Shown here: positions 57,899-64,000 of the stretch, piece after piece | Layout of the letters: every line of letters begins with the position of its first letter | How positions within the stretch are numbered: the first letter of the stretch is position 1 | Notes under the pieces: model-generated | What the model was told of the DNA's origin: nothing | The model's database searches: none | Seen by the model: only the letters and a program-made list of their open reading frames with translations | Source: Patella vulgata | Lineage: Eukaryota > Mollusca > Gastropoda > Patellidae | Assembly: GCF_932274485.2 (NCBI RefSeq) | Contig: NC_065882.2 | Span: 69,105,431-69,169,430, forward strand | Length of the DNA stretch: 64,000 nt | Reading direction: 5' to 3' | Translations under genes and position numbers: made by a program

Positions 57899-59435
57899 TA
57901 CTCAGCCAAATTAAAAACTTGACACTCGGGATTTTTGGGACTAGATTTTTAATATTTGGTTTAAGGCAATTATTTTAGTGTTATATTGTGCACAGACGAC
58001 CTTGACATCAACAGAAAGCAAGAATACGTCTCGCCGAAAGTCCTTGACATTGATAACATTCGTGATGTCACAGTACCCCCCAAAATGAAATTCACAGACT
58101 TGGAGAACAATCGGAATAAAGTGTTTAGTAACGGTTGTGGCCTCCTCTAGCGTCTCGTACTGCCACACAACGTCTTCTCATGGATCTCAGAACATTAGTA
58201 AACACTACCCGAGGAAGACGTCGCCACTGCTCAGCAAGAGCATGTTGAAGGTCCTGCAACGTCAGTGGTGGATTCACTTGCTGACGAACACGTCGACCCA
58301 GTTCGTCCCAGATGTGTTCAATAGGATTAAGGTCGGGGCTAAGCGACGGCCAACCCAGGACTTGGACACCGGCATTTCTTAAAAAATTCTGGGTAGCAAT
58401 TGCTGTATGGGGTCGAGCATTGTCTTGTTGAAACGTTAGTCCAGGCTCATTTCTCTGCATAAACGGAAGAAGAACAGGTTGCAAAATCTGATCCCTGTAC
58501 TGAACAGCATTGAAGTTCCCTTGGACAACAACAAGAGGAGAACGTCCATGTGCACAAAAAGAACCCCAAACCATGACGCTGCCGCCGCCAAATCGGTCAA
58601 CTTCTCTGACGCATACTTGAGCGTAACGTTCACCTCGTCTGCGGTACACTCGGACCCTGCCATCGGCAAATCTCAAAGTGAATCGAGATTCGTCACTAAA
58701 GACAACCGAATTCGACTGTCTTTGAGTAAATCTTATGTGTCTTGTGGCCCACACAAGTCGGTTACGGCGATGAAGCGGTGTCAATATTGGTCCATTATAG
58801 GGCCTCAGAGCTCGAAGACCAGCAGCCTGCAAGCGATTTCGAACAGTTTGTGCAGTTACCCTTCCACCAAACATCTCCCTACTTGTGGAGGTTGCAGTGA
58901 CAAATCTGTTTCTAAGATGACGTAATCGTATTGCTTGATCTTCCTGAAGTGACGTCACACGTGGCGCTCCCGCCCTTGGGCGGTCGGCAATAGTTCCAGT
59001 TTGAAGCACTCTCATTCTAAGATTAATTATTGTCTGGCGTGAACAATTAAAGGCTCTTGCAACAGTGACCACAGACTGACCAGCATAGAGCCTACCTATA
59101 GCACGTAAACGTTCTACATTTGAAAGGCGTGGCATTTTCTAACAAAGATGAAAATAACAATTTTAATTTGTTTTTCCAGTTCAAGTTACGTGTGCGTGTT
59201 CAGTTTAAGCAAACTTGCATCGATTGACCCCACGAGTTTGTGTTTGCACGTGTTTTTCAGGTTTTTCATCTTTATATGCTCAAAAGTCACGTGATCCATG
59301 TGACTTTACAATTTTATGAAATTAAAGGCTTCTTACTACTTACTATCGTTAGAAACACTTTAAAATTTATTTGACTTACCAGAAAAAAAAATTTGTTGAA
59401 ATTCATCAGTGTCAAGATTTTTATTTGGCTGAGTA
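57899..59435 (-). mobile_element. Tc1-like DNA transposon (unit 2)
   Basis: TA-flanked element with terminal inverted repeats starting TACTCAGCC, about 1.54 kb. It corresponds to the unit-1 element and so was inserted before the duplication. Confidence 0.93.
58125..59135 (-). CDS. Tc1-like transposase, complete open frame (336 residues)
   Basis: Catalyses cut-and-paste transposition at TA. The start codon at 59135 gives MPRLSNVERLRAIGRLYAGQ with a helix-turn-helix (VTVARAFNCSRQTIINLR). A second DNA-binding part contains the AT-hook-like RPRAGAP. The catalytic triad is FSDESRF (D1), QQDNARPHTA (D2) and PNPIEH-type LNPIEHIWDELGRRV (E); 34 residues separate D2 and E, i.e. DD34E, the Tc1 signature. 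The GGSVMVWG glycine box is present. Length is normal for Tc1 (about 340). The unit-1 copy has an in-frame TGA after residue 140 and a few other changes. Both copies sit in the same place of their units. Confidence 0.95.
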   Translation of the reverse strand: MPRLSNVERLRAIGRLYAGQSVVTVARAFNCSRQTIINLRMRVLQTGTIADRPRAGAPRVTSLQEDQAIRLRHLRNRFVTATSTSREMFGGRVTAQTVRNRLQAAGLRALRPYNGPILTPLHRRNRLVWATRHIRFTQRQSNSVVFSDESRFTLRFADGRVRVYRRRGERYAQVCVREVDRFGGGSVMVWGSFCAHGRSPLVVVQGNFNAVQYRDQILQPVLLPFMQRNEPGLTFQQDNARPHTAIATQNFLRNAGVQVLGWPSLSPDLNPIEHIWDELGRRVRQQVNPPLTLQDLQHALAEQWRRLPRVVFTNVLRSMRRRCVAVRDARGGHNRY

Positions 59436-59811
59436 TACAATGGAGATATTATAGATATTACATGTATTTACTGTAAGAGAGTACTAAATCTTATTTACCA
59501 GAACAGATTACTAGGACAGGCAACGATTATTATTAACCATAAGAGATTAGTAGGATAGTCGGTGGTATATTCTTAGAGTGGTGTTGTGATGGCCCGGGCG
59601 TAATAATTGACCCTTGCTCCTTCCCTACTCACGTCAATGTGTCAAATTTCAGATGCCGCTATTTGCAATACATAACCGATGCTATAACTATAATTCATTT
59701 GCCCATAGTACGGAGTATGATGTTCACCTTGAAAAAACGTGGTTCAGCTTGAAAATTATTTTGTTCCTATCAGTTATTTGGAAATGAATCGAAATATTAT
59801 ACAATTTATTT

Positions 59812-60588
59812 GTGGACACACTACAGGTCACAATTTCTTATCCGATTTTGACGAATCTTGAAATATAGGTTTATCTCAACAAGATCTCGGTTGCTTTCGA
59901 TATTGGCATGTATCGGATCGAAACTTCATGGATTATGGCCCCTGACTGTACGAAAAATCACGTTTTTAGCTTGTGGACACTATAAAGGTCACAATTTTAA
60001 TCCTATTTTGATGAAACTTGAAATGTAAGTTTATAACCCAAAAATCTCGGTTCTTTTCGATATTCGCGCATATCGGACCGTAACTTCCTGATATTGGCAT
60101 GTATCGGATCGAAACTTCATGGATTATGGCCCCTGACTGTACGAAAAATCACGTTTTTAGCTTGTGGACACTATAAAGGTCACAATTTTAAACCTATTTT
60201 GATGAAACTTGAAATGTAAGTTTATAACCCAAAGATCTCGGTTCTTTTCGATATTCGCGCATATCGGACCGTAACTTCCTGAATTATGGCCCCTGGTTGT
60301 ACGAAAAATCGGGTTTTAGCTTGTGGACCCTATAGAGGTCATAATTTTTTATCAGATTTAAAAAAAACGTTTTAGTATATCACCGTTACACCCCAAGGGC
60401 TGGTTGAGTTCGATTTTCGTAAAATTCGGACCAAAACTGACAGACAAAATGGCCGTCCCTCGTACTCAAATAGTGTAAAAATATGATATATCAAGGTTGT
60501 GGACTCTCTAGAGGTCACAATTGTCTTCTGATTTTGATGAAACTTGAAATGTAAGTTTATAACCCAAAGATCAGGGCCATACGAACAG
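59812..60588 (+). mobile_element. Pearl-like tandem array (unit 2)
   Basis: Counterpart of 45774-46550 with the same number of cores and few differences. Confidence 0.8.
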
Positions 60589-61555
60589 AAGCTACAGAGA
60601 GTGAACTGTCAAGCATACATAATGATTCACTATGACACCGTCCTTGTCACCTTCTCTACTAGAAAACAGTGGAATAAGGGATGGAACATGCTTGCCAGCG
60701 TGATACAAAACCCCAGCATTACCGGCGCGTAAGTGTGGCCTAAATTACGGTCAAGACAAAGTTCATCATTGTTGCATAATACGGATGAAATGGGAAGAAT
60801 CTGACTGTTCTAACGATTGCGAGTATTCCTGTGATTCAAGAGAGGGTGAGTAAGACAAATACTTGAGGTTGGATAAGAGAAATACCGACCCCCAGTTAGC
60901 TTTTAGAAACATTTGCTTTCAATTCACGATGGCCCGATAGTTGGTTGTGTTTGACCGTGCATAATTTGTGTCAATAAACCATAACACATATTTATGGAAG
61001 AACAATTGCCGATATATTTAGGCGACGGTTCGAAGAGTATTCTCTCAACGATTTCAAGCAAGTACAGTAAGAAATGTGTAGGTCAATTATATATAGACAA
61101 GCAATAACAACAAAATAAGAAACCATGCATGACAACAACTTCTAATACTTGTAAAATACTTGTAATCCATTTATAGTACTAAATTTAATAAGACATGGAA
61201 TGTGTGTGTCTAAAAGGAGGAAGCGTGTAGGACTATAATTATTTAGGATTCTGTGGGTAGGACTAGTGTGGCTTTCTAATATTCATAATTTATCAATTAT
61301 ATCCCACTTAATTATGGTCATTTATTTAATTATCATTTAGTAAACCCGTTAACTGTTTCTTTTATTTAATCTATGCATAAATGTGTGTGTGTGTCAATCG
61401 GATGGATGAGTGTAGGACTATTATTAATATTTTTACTTAGGAGTATGTGGGTTGTGCTGGTTTGTGTGCATTTTAATACTCATATTTTATAATTCCCTCG
61501 TAGTTTATCTGGCGTTACAACTTCTCTGATGTTGAGTATCATGTGTGGTTTCCTT
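60589..61555. other. Non-coding stretch within unit 2
   Basis: Counterpart of 46551-47516. Nothing coding recognised. Confidence 0.55.
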
Positions 61556-61726
61556 TTTTATACGCACAATTTTTATGTGGACGTACATTGTCGTCGCCCC
61601 TGTCCGTCTGTCCACAATTGTTTGTGAACAGAACACTCTACAGGTCACAATTTTTATCCGATTTAAATGAAACTTGAAATATAGGTTTATTACCCTAGTT
61701 ATTACTCGGTTCATATCGATACTGGC
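61556..61726 (+). mobile_element. Pearl-like left end, truncated (unit 2)
   Basis: Counterpart of 47517-47687: TATACGCACAATTTTTATG, GTCGTCGCCCCTGTCCGTCT, then a partial core. Confidence 0.75.
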
Positions 61727-62460
61727 ATGTAACCAGAATCTCCCAAATGTCGTCAAGTGGTGGATGGTTATGAATGTAGTGTTTGAACTAAGAATTTGTC
61801 CCTCTATGTGAGTATTAAATACAGTCGGTCATACCTATTCAACCAAAATAAACTAAAAAAAACATATGGGCGAAACTAATCAACGAGCATAAATCCACAG
61901 GCACAACCAATGGCTCACACCATAGAGTAAACTGGTCAGCTTAAAAAACCCAAAACATCACCATACACCCAAAGAAAACCCGAAGGTTGGTGGAGTCTGT
62001 CTAAATAAAAAGACACCAACCAAAACCAAAACTCAACAGAGATAGTGATATTTATATCCCCAAAGCCAAAGATGAGTTAAGCCAGAAATAGACTGTTAGT
62101 CTGGAGGCTCAGTGCGGAGGGGTGTCCATCAAATGGGTAAAAAAAAACCAGACCTAACTCTTCTTTAGTAAAATTTCGAGTAGAATTCGATGCCGAGTGG
62201 TAATCAGTCCAACGTTGGGATGTTTTCGAAGTATTCGGGGCCAAAGGTCAAATGAGTTCATTTGCACTGAAATTGAATGCGTAGCCATTCTTGTATGATG
62301 AAAATAAGTTAAAAATGATCGAAAGTAATGACTCTTTCAATAAAAGTGTAAACAGCTAAATTCACCTTTGTTCTTTGTGACCCCGAAGGTCAAAAGGTCA
62401 CATTTTCCGTTTTAGCATTAAGAAGATTTAAAGCAATAAATGTCAGCGTAAAATATAAAA
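61727..62460 (+). repeat. Left arm of the 750-bp inverted repeat (unit 2)
   Basis: Counterpart of 47688-48436, with a short deletion after GGGCGAAACTAA. Its right-arm partner would lie beyond the window end. Confidence 0.88.
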
Positions 62461-63878
62461 CAACAAGACAACAGTGAGGCTGATGTCCCCCGCCGAAATT
62501 GCAAAATAAATAGATGACACATATTAATTAATCGCACATTTATTTTTTTCACTAAGTTTCATCACTCTATATCAGATAGAATCAAGATTATCTTGTCCCA
62601 AACCATCGACAAATGAAATCGATTAGCTCTCCTTAGCTTCAGCTCGAAATGTTAATTATTGAACTCAGTCAAGACATTCACCTAATGAACATCTACATGT
62701 ACATCAAGTTTAAACATTCACCTAATAGACACCTATGCCAAGTTTGAACATCCTACCTCAATTAGAAGGAGAGTTATTGTGTTCCAAAGTTTCGACCAAT
62801 CAAATTCCTTATCACTCTGCTTACCCTCAGCAAAAAATGTTCATTATCGAACTTAGTTAAGGTATTCATATAATAAATCTATACACCAAGTGTCCTCACT
62901 TTCACTTAATTAGGACCAAAGTTATTGTGTCCCAAAGCATCAAACAATCAAACTGCTTATCTCTGCTTACCCTAAGCAGAAAATTCCCATCTTGACACCT
63001 ACGCCAAGTGTGAACATTCTAACTCAATTAAAATGAGAGTTATTGTGTTCCAAAGTCTCGACCAATCAAATTGCTTATCACTCTGCTTACCCTAAGCAGA
63101 AAATGTTCATCTTCGAACTCCATCAAGGCATTGACCTAATAAACACCTACACCAAGTTTGAACATTCTAGCTTAATTAGAAGGTGAGTTATTGTGTTCCA
63201 AAGTCTCGGCCAATCAAATTGCTTATCGCTCTGCTTACCCTGAGCAGAAAATGCTCATTATCGAACTTAGTCAAGGTATTGATGTAATGAAATTATACAC
63301 CAAGTTTCATCATTCTGTCTTAATTAGAACTAAAGTTATCGTGTCCCAAAGCGAGAGAGAGAGAGAGAGAAATCGGGTTTAACGTCCACTCGACACAAAC
63401 TAGGTCATTTCGGGACTAACATATGGTTTAATTTTATTTCAATAATTCGCTTGCGCATAGGGGTCTTTAGCAGTGGGGGGAAACCGGAGGACCCGGAGAA
63501 AACCCACGAGGTTGGACAGGCGCCCCTACTCCTTGTCAAGTACAACCGGGGATTCGAAACCACGCCAGTCGACTCAATGACAGACTTTATGATACAGCGC
63601 GCGCACGCTAACCATTCAGCCATCCAACCCCCCGTGTCCCAAAGCATCAACCAATCAAATTGCTTATCTCTGCTTATCCTAAGCCGAAAATGCTCATCTT
63701 CGAACTCCATCAAGGCATTGACCTAATAAACACCTACGCCAAGTTTGAACATTCTAGCTCAATTAGAAGGAGAGTTATTGTGTCCCAAAAAGTGTGACGA
63801 ACAGACAGACGGACGGACGTCAGGACGGACAGGGGCGACGGCATAATACGTCCACATGAAAATGTGGGCTTTTAAAAA
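62461..63878 (-). mobile_element. Pearl-like element with ~145-bp cores (unit 2)
   Basis: Counterpart of 48437-49866, missing about 40 bp near 62993. The terminal hairpin is ACGTCCACATGAAAATGTGG. Confidence 0.85.
63340..63645 (-). mobile_element. tRNA-derived SINE (unit 2) with the same 13-bp target duplication
   Basis: CGTGTCCCAAAGC at 63340-63352 and 63633-63645. Identical insertion site to the unit-1 copy, so the insertion is older than the duplication. Confidence 0.95.
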
Positions 63879-64000
63879 GGGAGTGTTTAAATTTAGCTTT
63901 TCTGGAAAGTTGCAAGCAGGTAATAAATTTCCACCATATTCAGCCTTAATGAATTCATATGGTATGAGCCATGTTTGGACAGGTGACTGGTATATTTTTT
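63879..64000 (-). mobile_element. LINE fragment (unit 2), cut by window end
   Basis: Matches 49867-49991, the carboxy-terminal coding end of the L1/Tx1-like LINE, including the AEYGGNLLP-type block on the minus strand (one change). Confidence 0.85.

Larger units (their letters stand above)
55716..64000. repeat. Tandem segmental duplication, unit 2 (partial, runs off window)
   Basis: Colinear with 41081-49991 apart from the missing 595-bp segment, a few indels (for example 11-12 bp near 59180, 14 bp near 61878 and about 40 bp near 62993) and scattered substitutions. The copy continues at base 64000 inside the LINE. Confidence 0.93.

Overview
The window is animal nuclear DNA: AT-rich, with multi-exon genes, GT-AG introns in matched phases, and dense nested repeats. 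A FREM1-type matrix gene, tRNA-derived SINEs, and many tandem-core elements resembling the bivalve 'pearl' family (ATACGYCCAC ends, ACGG motifs, cores of roughly 125-190 bp) point to a lophotrochozoan, most likely a mollusc. The species cannot be named from the sequence.

Two host genes are supported, both on the + strand. (1) 6329-19359 carries nine exons of a FREM1-like extracellular matrix gene. All eight junctions agree in phase and give a 2,048-residue open product ending in a stop. It holds the FREM1 amino-terminal region without the signal peptide, twelve CSPG repeats, a Calx-beta domain, a lysine-rich linker exon, a C-type lectin domain and a basic tail. The first exon was not found. 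(2) 32775-43271 carries a four-exon NXPE-like gene encoding 605 residues: a membrane anchor, a neurexophilin-like region and a PC-esterase domain with GDST and DIHP motifs.

The right third is a head-to-tail duplication. Unit 1 is 41081-55715. Unit 2 starts at 55716 and runs off the window end. The unit starts in the last NXPE intron, so the terminal PC-esterase exon is present twice (42481-43271 and 56521-57311, two base differences), while exons 1-3 exist once. The second copy is an alternative terminal exon, an orphan, or an unmerged allele in the assembly. Each unit carries a Tc1-like DD34E transposon; its transposase is open in unit 2 and has one in-frame stop in unit 1.

Unit 1 also holds a nested repeat complex between two inverted ~750-bp repeats (47688-48436 and 53215-53970). 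It contains a pearl-like array split by a SINE with a 13-bp target duplication, a degraded L1/Tx1-like LINE, and a palindromic-ended element with another pearl-like insert. The rest (1-6328, 19360-32774 and the introns) is non-coding, with SINEs, MITE-like elements, fold-backs, microsatellites and a hairpin whose loop is telomere-like. No rRNA, true tRNA, CRISPR array or clear retrovirus-like element was seen. All comparisons were made by eye, without database searches.
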